Source of the DNA: Polyangiaceae bacterium
GTDB lineage: Bacteria; Myxococcota_A; Polyangia; Polyangiales; Polyangiaceae
DNA length: 64,000 nt
Direction of reading: 5' to 3'
Assembly (NCBI GenBank): GCA_013361525.1
Contig: JABFXY010000025.1
Location: 161,854 to 225,853 of the forward strand
Numbering within the stretch: the stretch's first letter is position 1; every line of letters begins with the position of its first letter. Shown here piece after piece: positions 27,489 to 36,204 of this stretch. The position numbers were made by a program, and so were the translations under genes. Under the pieces are notes generated by a model. That model did not search any database. It was not told the DNA's origin and worked only from the letters and a program-made list of their open reading frames with translations.

Positions 27489-28661
27489 ATGAAAGACGAT
27501 TTCGACGCGCTCGCGCGTGTCGTTCGAGGCCGGACGGACGTCATGCTCGACTACATCGCCGAGCTCGTCGACGTGAACTCGTACACGGCGAACAAGGACG
27601 GCGGCGATCTCGTCGGGACGATCTTGAATCGTCACGCGAAGGACCTCGGGCTGTCGTTCTTTCGGACGCGAAGTGAAAAGTACGCCGACCACCTCGTGAT
27701 CGCCACGCCGGCGGCCGAGCGCTCGAGCGAAGGTGCGATTGCGCTCGTCGGCCACGTCGACACCGTCTTTCCGCCGGGGACGTTCGAAGGTTTCCGCCGC
27801 GAGGATGGAATCGCGCGTGGGCCCGGCGTGCTCGACATGAAGGGCGGCATCGTCGTCATGCTCGAGGCGATCCGCGCTGTGCGTGAAGTCGGCGGCCTCG
27901 ATCGCTTGAAGGTTCGAATGGTCCTCGTCGGTGACGAAGAGATCGGATCGCCCGAAGGACGTCCGTTCATCGTCGAGCAGACGAAAGCCGCGCACTGTGC
28001 GCTGGTGCTCGAGGCCGGTCGCGCGCACGACAAAATCATCACGCGCCGCAAGGGAACGGGCTCCGCCAAGGTCGTCGCGATCGGCAAAGCTGCGCACGCC
28101 GCCAACAACCACAAGGACGGCGTGAACGCGATCTGGGCGATGGCGAAGTTCATCGATCGCGCGCAGCAGCTCACCGAATACGACCGCGGTATCACCGTCA
28201 ATGTCGGCGTCGTCGGCGGCGGCGAGGCGAAGAACACGGTGCCTGATCGTTGCGAGTGTCAGCTCGATTTCCGCTTCGAGAAAATCGACGATGCGCATGC
28301 GACGTACGCCGAGCTCACGCGCGCATGCGGCGAAGCGGAGCGCGAGATCGCCGGCGCTCGGTTCGAGATCTCCGGTGGACCGGCGCGGATGCCGCTCGAG
28401 CGAACGGAACAGAGCGCCGCGCTCTTTCGCGCGTACGCCGAGCACGCGCGCGCGGTCGGGCTCGGCAGCGACGAGGCGCCGCTCATCGCCGGTGGCTCCG
28501 ACGCGAGCACGACGAGCGCGGCCGGCATCCCTTCGATCGACGGCCTCGGCCCGCGCGGCTCAGGCTTTCACACGAAGGAAGAGCTCATCGAGATCGCGAG
28601 CCTCGAGCCCAAGGTGCTCGCGCTCGCGCGCTTCCTCTGGGAGAGCTCTGCGACGCCGTAG
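27489..28661 (+). CDS. M20-family metallopeptidase (ArgE/DapE/CPG2-like)
   Basis: 390 residues. Dinuclear zinc ligands and catalytic residues appear in order: GHVDTVFPPG (His and the adjacent Asp), LDMKGG (bridging Asp), GDEEIGS (catalytic Glu plus ligand Glu), VLEAGR, and SGFHTKEE (last His). A dimerisation insert lies between about 190 and 310. Closest in pattern to glutamate-carboxypeptidase/ArgE-like enzymes. Divergent from argCB, so it may be the acetylornithine deacetylase of the pathway, but CPG2-type specificity is equally possible. Ends one base before the stop of the convergent macro gene. Confidence 0.88.
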   Translation: MKDDFDALARVVRGRTDVMLDYIAELVDVNSYTANKDGGDLVGTILNRHAKDLGLSFFRTRSEKYADHLVIATPAAERSSEGAIALVGHVDTVFPPGTFEGFRREDGIARGPGVLDMKGGIVVMLEAIRAVREVGGLDRLKVRMVLVGDEEIGSPEGRPFIVEQTKAAHCALVLEAGRAHDKIITRRKGTGSAKVVAIGKAAHAANNHKDGVNAIWAMAKFIDRAQQLTEYDRGITVNVGVVGGGEAKNTVPDRCECQLDFRFEKIDDAHATYAELTRACGEAEREIAGARFEISGGPARMPLERTEQSAALFRAYAEHARAVGLGSDEAPLIAGGSDASTTSAAGIPSIDGLGPRGSGFHTKEELIEIASLEPKVLALARFLWESSATP

Positions 28662-29126
28662 TCAGTGATCGGTCTGCGCGGGGATGTAGTCCTCGAAGAT
28701 CACGAGGTCGACCTTGGTCTGGTCACCGGCGGACTTGAGCGCGTCCCGAACCTTCGGCCAATCGAGCCCGCCGAGCCCCGCGCCGATGCGCGGAAGGCCA
28801 ATCGCCGAAACGCCGCCCTTCTCGGCCAGATCGAGCATGCGCAGCGTCGCCCGGGTGAGCGCCGAGATCTGCGCCTTCTTCTTCCAATGCTCTTGGGTGC
28901 CGAGGTTGTAGACGGTCACGTCTCCCTCGGTCCAAACGAAGACGTCGCCGAGCGCGAAGCGTCCGTCGTGGCAACGCGCCCGGTACTCCTCGAACATCGC
29001 GGGCCAGCGCTGTTTGAACGCCACCGCGATACCCGCGCCCATCGAGCCTGCGCAATTGCAGCCATGACCGAACGCCTTCAGGCCCGGGTACGCGAACAGG
29101 TCGCCCCGCACGAATCGAGCAGGCAT
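28662..29126 (-). CDS. Macro-domain protein, TARG1/ALC1-like
   Basis: 154 residues, a single macro domain. GHGCNCAGSMGAGIAVAFKQRWP is the ADP-ribose diphosphate loop region, with the Cys-Asn-Cys variation of the TARG1 subgroup. ALGDVFVW, VYNLGTQEHW and IGLPRIGAGLGGLDW (second ribose loop, with the reactive Gly-x-Gly-Leu-Asp) complete it. TARG1-like enzymes remove ADP-ribose from Glu or from DNA thymidine. In bacteria such proteins can reverse DNA ADP-ribosylating toxins; no DarT-like partner is seen next to it. Tail-to-tail with the M20 gene. Confidence 0.85.
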   Translation of the reverse strand: MPARFVRGDLFAYPGLKAFGHGCNCAGSMGAGIAVAFKQRWPAMFEEYRARCHDGRFALGDVFVWTEGDVTVYNLGTQEHWKKKAQISALTRATLRMLDLAEKGGVSAIGLPRIGAGLGGLDWPKVRDALKSAGDQTKVDLVIFEDYIPAQTDH

Positions 29127-29271
29127 TCCCCAAGGAAATCAGCCAAACGGGCACGTCCGCAAGAGGGCTCCGACGCGTCGTTGCGACCTCACCGGTGCAG
29201 AACGCCCCGTTTTTCAGTGGGAGCTGTGCGCTGCCGCCGGCGTTATGGCGTGCGAAAGAGGTGTCAGGCCC

Positions 29272-30270
29272 ATGCAAATCGCGATTGTCCTCTTCGACGG
29301 CTTCACGGCGCTGGACGCGATTGGCCCTTACGAGGTGTTGAAGCGGCTCCCGTCGACGACGCTCCATTTCGTCGCGGAGCGCCGCAAGATCATCCACACA
29401 TCGGACGGCCTCGTCGCAATGGCCGTCACCGAGACGCTCGCGGACGTGCCGCGGCCCGACGTCGTCGTGATGCCCGGTGGTCCCGCAACGCGTGAGCTGA
29501 TGAGCAATGAAGCGCTCATCGAATGGGTGCGCCGAGCCCACGAGTCGTCGGCGTGGACGACGTCCGTGTGCACCGGGTCGCTGATCCTCGCGAAAGCGGG
29601 CGTCCTCTCCGGGCTCGAGGCGACGGGCCATTGGATGTGGCTCGAACCGCTGCGCGAAGCCGGCGCCAATCCTTCATCGAAGCGCGTCATCGTGCAGGGA
29701 AAAGTCATCACGTCGGCCGGCGTATCGTCCGGTATCGATATGGCGCTCGCGCTCGCCGCGCGCATCTCCGGCGAAGATGTAGCGAAAGCGATTCAGCTCG
29801 CGATCGAATACGATCCCGAGCCGCCCTTCGATTGTGGATCGCCCGAAAAGGCCGGCACCGAAATCGTGGAGCTCTGCCGCCGCCGCGCAGCTGCAGCCAA
29901 GCCGAAGGTCCCATTCGACCCGGATCGATTCGCGCGCGAATGGGCGGAGCAATGGAACCGACGCGACGTCGACGCCGTGCTCTCCCATTTCGCATCGAAT
30001 GTCCGCTTCACGAGCCCGCGTGCCAAAGAGCTGATGGGCCACGCCACCGTCGACGGCATCGAAGAGCTCGGCGCCTATTTCCGAAAAGGAGCGCCGCTCC
30101 TCGGAACGATGCGCTTCGTCGTCGACGAGACCATCTGGGACGCGGCTCGGCGCACGTTGACCATCATCTACGACCGACACCGCGATGGCGGCATTCAGCG
30201 CGCATGCGAAATCATGCGCTTCGATTCGCAGGGCCTCGTCCGCGAAGCCGACGCGCTCTATGGCGCCTGA
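29272..30270 (+). CDS. DJ-1/PfpI-type protein fused to a SnoaL-like domain
   Basis: 332 residues from ATG 29272. The first 200 residues are a DJ-1/PfpI domain: MQIAIVLFDGFTALDAIGPYEV, VVVMPGGP, and TSVCTGSLILAKAGVL, where the nucleophile-elbow Cys sits in the usual place; ATGHWM follows as in isonitrile-hydratase-like members. From about residue 215 (FDPDRFAREWAEQWNRRDVDAVLSHFA) a SnoaL/NTF2-like fold of about 120 residues is appended. The natural substrate is unknown and the fusion is uncommon. Stands alone, divergent from the macro gene. Confidence 0.85.
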   Translation: MQIAIVLFDGFTALDAIGPYEVLKRLPSTTLHFVAERRKIIHTSDGLVAMAVTETLADVPRPDVVVMPGGPATRELMSNEALIEWVRRAHESSAWTTSVCTGSLILAKAGVLSGLEATGHWMWLEPLREAGANPSSKRVIVQGKVITSAGVSSGIDMALALAARISGEDVAKAIQLAIEYDPEPPFDCGSPEKAGTEIVELCRRRAAAAKPKVPFDPDRFAREWAEQWNRRDVDAVLSHFASNVRFTSPRAKELMGHATVDGIEELGAYFRKGAPLLGTMRFVVDETIWDAARRTLTIIYDRHRDGGIQRACEIMRFDSQGLVREADALYGA

Positions 30271-30278
30271 GCGCTCGA

Positions 30279-30401
30279 AGAAACCGCAAAGACGCAAAGT
30301 GGAGAAAGAGAGCGCAAAGGTTGTTTCGGAGATCGGCGCCGCTCGACGAAGCTCTTAAAACCTTTGTGTCCTCTTTCTGCCCTTTGCGCCTTCGTGGTTC
30401 T
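30279..30401. repeat. Long imperfect inverted repeat with GCAAAG-rich arms
   Basis: Left arm 30279-30322 and right arm 30359-30401 are reverse complements at about 35 of 43 positions with one gap, around a 36-base centre. Each arm contains repeated CGCAAAG-type words (AACCGCAAAGACGCAAAG at the left). It is AT-richer than its surroundings and lies in the only gap between two genes that point at each other. It could be a mobile REP/MITE-like element or act as a bidirectional terminator. I recall similar CGCAAAG intergenic repeats in other bacteria but cannot verify this here. Confidence 0.7.
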
Positions 30402-30442
30402 GATCGCCACCGCACGGCGAAAAACGCCGCCGCGACGACAGC

Positions 30443-31657
30443 TCAGCCCATGACGACGAACTTGAGGTAACGCCCCTCGGGGAAACACGCGAGCGTCGGG
30501 TGGTCGGCGGGGGCGCCGAAGGACTCGAGGACGGTGAGGTCGCTGCGGCCCAATGCGGTGTCGTCGAGCGTGCCGAGGAACTCTTCCATTCCGACATGGC
30601 TCGAGCACGAAGAGGCGCAGAGCAACGCGCCGTCGGCGAGGAGGGCGGCGCAGGCGCGGTGCAATCGCGCATAGGCCGCGAGCGCGCCCCGTTTGCTCCG
30701 CTCGTTGGGGGCGAAGCTCGGCGGGTCGGAAATCACCAGGTCGTATCGGTCCTTCCGTTTCGCGGCGTTCTCGAGGAACACGAACGCGTCGGCGGAGACG
30801 AATTGGTGCCCCTCGAGGGAGAGGCCGTTCTTCTTGAACGAGCGCTGCGCCGTCCCATGGGCGCGCGTGGCGGCGTCGACGCTCGTGACCTCCGTGGCTC
30901 CGCCGAGCGCGGCGGCGACCGAAAAGCCCCCGGCATAACTGAATAGGTTCAGCACCCGACGCCGTCCTTTGGCGAGCTCCCTCACATGACGCCGATTGTC
31001 GCGCTGATCCAAGAACGCGCCGGTCTTCTGGCCGCGCGCGATATCGACCTCGAACGTCATTCCGTGCTCGAGGACGTCGAGGGTATCGGCGGGCATCTCC
31101 CCCGAGAGCGAGCGCACCTTGCGCTCGTTCGCCTCCGCTTCGACGCGCGCGAGGAGCGAGCTGATTCCGTCGGCCGACAAAAGGCGCGCAATCGACGGCG
31201 CGAGCTTGTCGATCCATGTCCCCATTGCGTCGCCGTCCGTTCGCGCGACGGCGACCGCGCCATAACGATCGATGACGAGCCCAGGAATCCGGTCGCCTTC
31301 GCCATTGCAGAGGCGATACGCGGTCGTCTTCGACGAATCGAAGAGGCCGGAACGGCGCGCGATCGCTGCTTTGACGAGGCGGACGAGCGATTCCTCCACC
31401 GCTTTCGGGTGGGGAGGCTCCGCGCCGCTCGCGACGAGCTCCTGGGGCTTCGCTCGATCCCACCCGTACATGCGAACCGCGATGGGTGAGTCGCGATCGT
31501 ACAGACCCCAGCCGATGAGCTCGTTCTTCGGGCCGAGCACGCGCACGGCATCGCCCGTCTTGCCCTTGCCGCGGGTGCCGCGGATGGCCTCTCGGAATAC
31601 CCAGGGGTGCCCGCGCATGAGCGCGCTCGCGGCGCCGGCTTCGACCGTGACGATCAC
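30443..31657 (-). CDS. Class I rRNA large-subunit methyltransferase, RlmI-like
   Basis: 404 residues. N-terminal PUA domain (GHPWVFREAIRG), linker with GLVIDRYG, then a Rossmann methyltransferase: VLNLFSYAGGFSVAA is the SAM loop, TEVTSVDAA the acidic ribose contact, DLVISDPPSFAPN motif IV, and LCASSCSSHV holds the catalytic Cys of m5C chemistry. RlmI makes m5C1962 in 23S rRNA; the whole architecture and length fit. Monocistronic, with an upstream divergent lipoprotein starting 31 bases away and the inverted repeat downstream. Confidence 0.9.
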   Translation of the reverse strand: MIVTVEAGAASALMRGHPWVFREAIRGTRGKGKTGDAVRVLGPKNELIGWGLYDRDSPIAVRMYGWDRAKPQELVASGAEPPHPKAVEESLVRLVKAAIARRSGLFDSSKTTAYRLCNGEGDRIPGLVIDRYGAVAVARTDGDAMGTWIDKLAPSIARLLSADGISSLLARVEAEANERKVRSLSGEMPADTLDVLEHGMTFEVDIARGQKTGAFLDQRDNRRHVRELAKGRRRVLNLFSYAGGFSVAAALGGATEVTSVDAATRAHGTAQRSFKKNGLSLEGHQFVSADAFVFLENAAKRKDRYDLVISDPPSFAPNERSKRGALAAYARLHRACAALLADGALLCASSCSSHVGMEEFLGTLDDTALGRSDLTVLESFGAPADHPTLACFPEGRYLKFVVMG

Positions 31658-31688
31658 GCGGCAACGGTTACCATGGGCGGACCGGCGT

Positions 31689-32735
31689 ATGCGTGTGCTG
31701 TCTGCCCCCCTCCTCGCGGTTTGCTTCCTCGTCGCTTGTGACGGCAGTCACACCGATCTCGCGCAGGACACGAGCTCGTCCTCGGCCGGCGGTGCGGGAA
31801 CCGGCGGATCCGGAGGGGAAGGCGGCATCGGCGGCCAAGGTGGCTCGCCGCCGATCGTCGAGCCGGACGGTCCCGCCCATCTCACGGTCGTGAACGGGAT
31901 CACCGACCGGCCCTCGATGCAGCTGTGTTTCCTGGCGAGCCCCGCGGACGCCGGTGACGACGCCGCTCCATGGCCGGAAAATCCGCTCGATTACGCGCGC
32001 ACGGCGCTGATTTCCGAGCTTCCCGGCGCCCCGCTTCCTTCGTCGGAGAGCGTCGAGATCGTCGTCCTCACCGGCGACCTCGATGCCGCCGGCGGCGCGT
32101 CATGCCGGGAAATCGCCGACGATCCGGCCGGTTTCGCGGGCCTCGAGGTGCTCTCGATCGGCGCGACACCGGTTTCGTCCTTCACGATGCCTCGAAGCTT
32201 GGTGCTCGTCGTGACGGGGTGTTTCGGCGGTGTGGACCACGACGGCGAGGATCTCGATGCCATCTGCGGGGAGGGGTATTCGCCGGCGACGCCGACCCCG
32301 AACGTCGTCATCGCGCCACTCTCGCGCCTCGCCGATCCGGGTGCGGTCAGCATCCAAGTCGTGAACGCGCTCTCGAGCGGCCGCGTTCTGGACGCGTACG
32401 TGCGCCCCGGATTCGACGGCGTCGCCGAAGTGCCGGTCGCGATCCTCGTCGCTCCGGGGGCCGTTGCGCCGTTTCCTCCTTTCACCGGTTTCTCCGCGGC
32501 GGAGCTCGGCACAATTTCGCAAGCGCTCGCGCGCTTCGCGTTGATGGGTCAACCCGGCGGCAACGAGACGAACCTCACCGTCGCGCTCGAAAACGGCGGC
32601 ATCGACGCCGCCGCGTTCTCGAACGGCAAGAACGTCGCGCTCGTCGGCGTCGGGCCGTTCCCGGGTGCGCCGATCGGACAGTGGTGGAACGACTTCGCCT
32701 TGATCGCGCTCGAGCCGGAGCCCTCGGCCCGCTGA
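31689..32735 (+). CDS. Secreted lipoprotein with Gly-rich spacer, DUF4397-like
   Basis: 348 residues from ATG 31689. Lipobox in LAVCFLVACDGS, then a Gly/Ser spacer (residues 30-48). The body starts HLTVVNGITDRPSMQLCF and later has VSIQVVNALSSGRVLDAYVRPG, the paired V(V)N-x2-x2-x3-D pattern of DUF4397 domains; the resemblance is moderate. Several Cys are likely disulfide-bonded. Probably surface exposed, no enzymatic motif. Divergent from RlmI, convergent with the TPR gene. Confidence 0.75.
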   Translation: MRVLSAPLLAVCFLVACDGSHTDLAQDTSSSSAGGAGTGGSGGEGGIGGQGGSPPIVEPDGPAHLTVVNGITDRPSMQLCFLASPADAGDDAAPWPENPLDYARTALISELPGAPLPSSESVEIVVLTGDLDAAGGASCREIADDPAGFAGLEVLSIGATPVSSFTMPRSLVLVVTGCFGGVDHDGEDLDAICGEGYSPATPTPNVVIAPLSRLADPGAVSIQVVNALSSGRVLDAYVRPGFDGVAEVPVAILVAPGAVAPFPPFTGFSAAELGTISQALARFALMGQPGGNETNLTVALENGGIDAAAFSNGKNVALVGVGPFPGAPIGQWWNDFALIALEPEPSAR

Positions 32736-32747
32736 AAGTTCGGGGCG

Positions 32748-33608
32748 CTACTTCTTCAGTTTCAGCTCTTCGAGCGCCATTTTCGCGTCGTTCACGAGCA
32801 AGCTGTCCGGAAAGCGCCGGATGAAGGAGCGGTACGTCGAGCGCGCGTCGTTGTAGGCCTGGATGTCGACGAGGCACTCCGCGAGGAGGAACGTCGCGTC
32901 GTCCAAAATCTCCGGGTTCGGCGACGACTCGGAGAGGCGCGAGAGGATCGCGACGGCCTCTTTCGAGCGGTTCAACCGGCGGAGCGCCCGCGCGAGCTCG
33001 AGCTCGGCCGACGGCGTATGTGAGCCCGTGGGGGAGAGCGCAATCGCCTCCTCGAAGGCTTTCGTCGCCTCGTTCCAGCGACCGCCGCGCGTGTGATCGA
33101 GGCCTGCTTGGTAGCTCTCGACCGAGAGATCGCCCTTCGCTTTGTCGACGGCATCGGAGAAGAAGCTCAGCTCCGCGCGCGAGAGTGGCAGGTCTCGGAT
33201 CTTCTTGTAGCCGTCGATGACCTCGCGCCTGCGCCCGGCTCGGATGAGCTCGTAGTACGCGGATGCCGCGCTCTCCGCGGCGGCGCGATCGGCGATCTCC
33301 TTCTTGAGGCCCTCGACCTCCTGATGCGCGCGATCCGCCTTGTCCTTCGACTCTTTCGTTTCGCGCGACATGCTGTCGACGCGCGCGTTCCAGGCGACGT
33401 AGACCGCGCCGATCACGACGGCGACGAACAGAACGAACACGAACGCCGAGTTGAAGAACGCCCTCCGCTCGAAGCTCTGCTGGCGCTTCGTGATCGTCCG
33501 AAGGTCAGCAGCCAGCGCGCTCGTCAGGTTGTTCGTTTTGATGACGAGCCCGCGAGATTCCACGATCTCGCGTTTGATTTCGGTCAACTCCTCGTCGATG
33601 TCATCCAT
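32748..33608 (-). CDS. Membrane-anchored TPR protein
   Basis: 286 residues. An N-terminal cytoplasmic coil (EELTEIKREIVESRG), one membrane helix at about 52-72 (SAFVFVLFVAVVIGAVYVAW), a coiled coil (RETKESKDKADRAHQEVEGLKKEI), and then tetratricopeptide-like repeats (AFEEAIALSP, ELARALRRLNRSKEAV, LLAECLVDIQAYNDARSTYRSFIRRFP). The last repeats resemble the CpoB/YbgF type with the FP-x-S ending. Likely a scaffold on the periplasmic side. Divergent from efp; the 130-base gap would hold both promoters. Confidence 0.8.
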   Translation of the reverse strand: MDDIDEELTEIKREIVESRGLVIKTNNLTSALAADLRTITKRQQSFERRAFFNSAFVFVLFVAVVIGAVYVAWNARVDSMSRETKESKDKADRAHQEVEGLKKEIADRAAAESAASAYYELIRAGRRREVIDGYKKIRDLPLSRAELSFFSDAVDKAKGDLSVESYQAGLDHTRGGRWNEATKAFEEAIALSPTGSHTPSAELELARALRRLNRSKEAVAILSRLSESSPNPEILDDATFLLAECLVDIQAYNDARSTYRSFIRRFPDSLLVNDAKMALEELKLKK

Positions 33609-33738
33609 GGCAAAACACCGCCCGCCCGGCCCGGCGACGGGCTCCCGGGGAGACCGGGAAAAATTGGGCTGCTAGGGCTCGTCCAGCGTGTGGTAATGAG
33701 GCCCTGCCTTCCGGGCAACAAAGGCGAGTTGGTTCTTC

Positions 33739-34302
33739 ATGGATACAAGCGACATCCGCAAGGGGCTCAAGATGATGGAGAACGGCAAGCCGTTCGTCGT
33801 CGTCGACTTCCAGTTCGTCAAGCCGGGCAAGGGCCAGGCCTTCACCCGCGTGAAGATCAAAAGCCTTGTCGACGGCGCCGTCCTCGAACGCACCTATAAG
33901 TCGGGTGAAAAGATCGAGAAGGCGGACATCGAAGAGCGCGCGATGCAGTACATCTACCCGGACGGGGAGAACTTCGTGTTCATGCACGAGGCCTCCGGCG
34001 ACCAGGTCATCGTCCCCGGCGACAAGATGGAGGACGAGGCGAAGTGGCTGAGCGACGGCATGACCGTCGACGTCACGCTCTGGAACGGGCAGCCCATCGG
34101 CGTGAGCCTTCCGTCGTCCGTCACGCTTCAGATCGCGACCAGCGAGCCCGGCATCAAGGGCGATACGGCGAGCGGCGCGACCAAGCCGGCGACGCTGTCG
34201 ACCGGCGCTGTCGTGCAGGTCCCGCTCTTCGTCAACGAGGGCGAGTGGGTCCGCGTCGACACCGAGACCGGCCGCTACATCGAGCGCGTCAACAAGAAGT
34301 GA
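33739..34302 (+). CDS. efp: Elongation factor P
   Basis: 187 residues, the usual EF-P length, three OB-like domains. The tip loop of domain I reads VKPGKGQAF, with Lys at the position modified by beta-lysylation, so an EpmA/EpmB-type modification would be expected rather than rhamnosylation (Arg). YIYPDGENFVFMH, GMTVDVTLWNGQPIGVSLP and the final DTETGRYIERV are diagnostic. It relieves ribosome stalling at polyproline, which matters for the Pro-rich proteins of this window such as the PEGA protein. Single gene followed by a strong terminator. Confidence 0.96.
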   Translation: MDTSDIRKGLKMMENGKPFVVVDFQFVKPGKGQAFTRVKIKSLVDGAVLERTYKSGEKIEKADIEERAMQYIYPDGENFVFMHEASGDQVIVPGDKMEDEAKWLSDGMTVDVTLWNGQPIGVSLPSSVTLQIATSEPGIKGDTASGATKPATLSTGAVVQVPLFVNEGEWVRVDTETGRYIERVNKK

Positions 34303-34327
34303 CCGGCGCAGCGTCGTGATTCGGTCG

Positions 34328-34356
34328 AAACCCCTCCGCATGCGCGGAGGGGTTTT
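34328..34356 (+). terminator. Rho-independent terminator after efp
   Basis: A 12-base perfect stem (AAACCCCTCCGC / GCGGAGGGGTTT) with a 4-base loop, running into TTTT. It lies 25 bases after the efp stop. The A-run on the left arm also makes it work for the convergent gene. Confidence 0.92.
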
Positions 34357-34371
34357 CGCGTCATTGGCGCG

Positions 34372-36204
34372 TCATTTTGTTTTGGGGTCGACAATCACGA
34401 CCGCCTCGCCGCTCAAACAAGCGACGTGGTCGCCGCTGCTCGTGACCACGCACTCGGAGAGGCTTGCGAGGTCATTGCCCTTCCAGCGCTCGATGCCGCT
34501 CTCTTTGATGACGAGCAGGCTCTTCGGGAGCGCGAGTACGGTGGTCTTGCCGTCGGGGCTGCGTGCGCTTCCTGGTGGGGATGCGGGCGCCGACGGTGAA
34601 GGCATCGCGGCTCGCTCGAACGTCACACCCTGATCGCCGAAGCCGGTTCGAAAGATCTCGCCGCCGATCGCGATGACGGCCCCGCCGTTGTCGATGAGGA
34701 TCGTCGAAAGATCGACCTTTTTGTCGCACTTGTCTTTCTGGACGACGCCCGGGACGAACGAGCCGAGGACCGGGATCTCGTGCGACGAGTGGCTGCCGCG
34801 CGCGCCCGCTGAAATCGACACGCTGGGAGGCGAGCATTGGCGCGTCGCCGACGCGATCTCGATGGTCGCGTCGCCCGAGACCCAACCGACCGTGCGCGAC
34901 CACGGCGTGGCGTCGCTCTTCGTCTCTTCGCCCGTCGCGAGGTCGACGCGTGTCACCTCGGCGTCGCCCGCGACCAAGAGGCCGCCGGTGCCATCGAACA
35001 TCAACGGCGAGAGCGTCCCGGGGCCTTTGGTGCTCGCGCGCGCGGAGGGGCGCTTGGCGATCACCGCATCCACCTTCTTCACCTTTTTCGCGAAGAGCCC
35101 CTCGACCTGCGGCACGCGACCGAAGTCGAACTTGAGGCCCGCGATCGTTTCGGAGGCTGCCACCGCGCGCGGAATGTCGCCGCCCGTGTTCGCTGCGAAA
35201 CCGATGGCGTGGATCGAGTCGCCGATGACTCTCGATTCCTGGCACTTCGGCGCACCGGCAGACGTCTTCAGCTTGGTGCCGCCGAGGTCGGTGCAGAAAT
35301 CGCGTACGAACCGCAGCGCGTTCTCCGCGCGGCTCGTCGCATCCGGCTTCTTCGCGACGGCCCGCGCGAGGAGCGCTTGGCCGAGCTTGCCGAGCGATGC
35401 CTCAGGCTCCGCGGGATCCCACGCGTAACCCGAAGGCCTGTCCCAAAGCGCGAGGTTCGCCGAAGGTGCTTCTGCTTCAGCGCCGGCACCGCGAGCCGTG
35501 ATGACGAGATCTTCCTGCTGGTCCGCGTCCTTGTCCGCGGCAGAGACATCGATGTCGAGCGGCGCCTTCGCCTGAACGGTGAGCCGCATCTCCGGCGGTT
35601 TCCGTTGAGAGGCGTCCGCCGCTCGATCGACGCGTCCGACAGCGATCCACCGCGTCTTTTCCTGCGCGTCTCCGCATGTGGCGGCAACGGAAACGACGAC
35701 GACGCCGTGCCCGATGCGCTTCAACACGGCCTCTCGGCTGCACTCGCCGATGTCGAGGTCGTTCGGGAGCTTTCCAAGAACCGACTCGGCGCTCGCTTCA
35801 CCGCCGCCCTGGAAGAAGACGAGCTCACCCTTCGAGCCGTCCCGGGCCGTCGTCCACGCGAACAGGTCTTCTTGGTCGTCGCCCGTGGCGTCGAACGCGA
35901 GCCCGCTCTTGAACACCCGTCCCGTCCGCGTCTTGACCGATCCAGCCCCGAGCTTGAACGTCGACGCGTCGCCCGAGGGCGGCGATCCGAGCACGACCGG
36001 AAAACCGCCCGAAGGGAGCGGTGCGACGGCGCTCTCCGCCGGGGGCGCGGCGTGTTCGGCCGACGTCGTCCCGCTCACGCTCCAAGGCACGTACGGCTTG
36101 TCGTCCGAGCAGCCGGCGGCCATGGTTGTGAACGCGACCAACGCGAAGCATTTTTTCCCCGCGTCCGATAGGCTGGGAAGGTCATTTGTCACAGGTCTGC
36201 CCAT
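34372..36204 (-). CDS. Large secreted lipoprotein, repeat-type beta structure
   Basis: 610 residues from ATG 36204, supported by GGGGAG five bases upstream. Signal to FTTMAAGCSDD lipobox. The body has Asp-rich repeats of FG-GAP/VCBS flavour (FDATGDDQEDLFAW, DVSAADKDADQQEDLVIT) and later propeller-like strands. Several Cys pairs. No catalytic motif. The start codon shares a CATG palindrome with the divergent DUF5522 gene, so the two transcripts must overlap at their 5' ends. Function unknown. Confidence 0.78.
   Translation of the reverse strand: MGRPVTNDLPSLSDAGKKCFALVAFTTMAAGCSDDKPYVPWSVSGTTSAEHAAPPAESAVAPLPSGGFPVVLGSPPSGDASTFKLGAGSVKTRTGRVFKSGLAFDATGDDQEDLFAWTTARDGSKGELVFFQGGGEASAESVLGKLPNDLDIGECSREAVLKRIGHGVVVVSVAATCGDAQEKTRWIAVGRVDRAADASQRKPPEMRLTVQAKAPLDIDVSAADKDADQQEDLVITARGAGAEAEAPSANLALWDRPSGYAWDPAEPEASLGKLGQALLARAVAKKPDATSRAENALRFVRDFCTDLGGTKLKTSAGAPKCQESRVIGDSIHAIGFAANTGGDIPRAVAASETIAGLKFDFGRVPQVEGLFAKKVKKVDAVIAKRPSARASTKGPGTLSPLMFDGTGGLLVAGDAEVTRVDLATGEETKSDATPWSRTVGWVSGDATIEIASATRQCSPPSVSISAGARGSHSSHEIPVLGSFVPGVVQKDKCDKKVDLSTILIDNGGAVIAIGGEIFRTGFGDQGVTFERAAMPSPSAPASPPGSARSPDGKTTVLALPKSLLVIKESGIERWKGNDLASLSECVVTSSGDHVACLSGEAVVIVDPKTK

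Noticed and set aside
33601..34341. 246-residue minus-strand frame opposite efp
   Set aside because: Exact antisense of efp; shadow.
34837..36171. 444-residue plus-strand frame opposite the 34.4-36.2 kb lipoprotein
   Set aside because: Arg-rich shadow; the lipoprotein frame has a signal, lipobox and a ribosome binding site.
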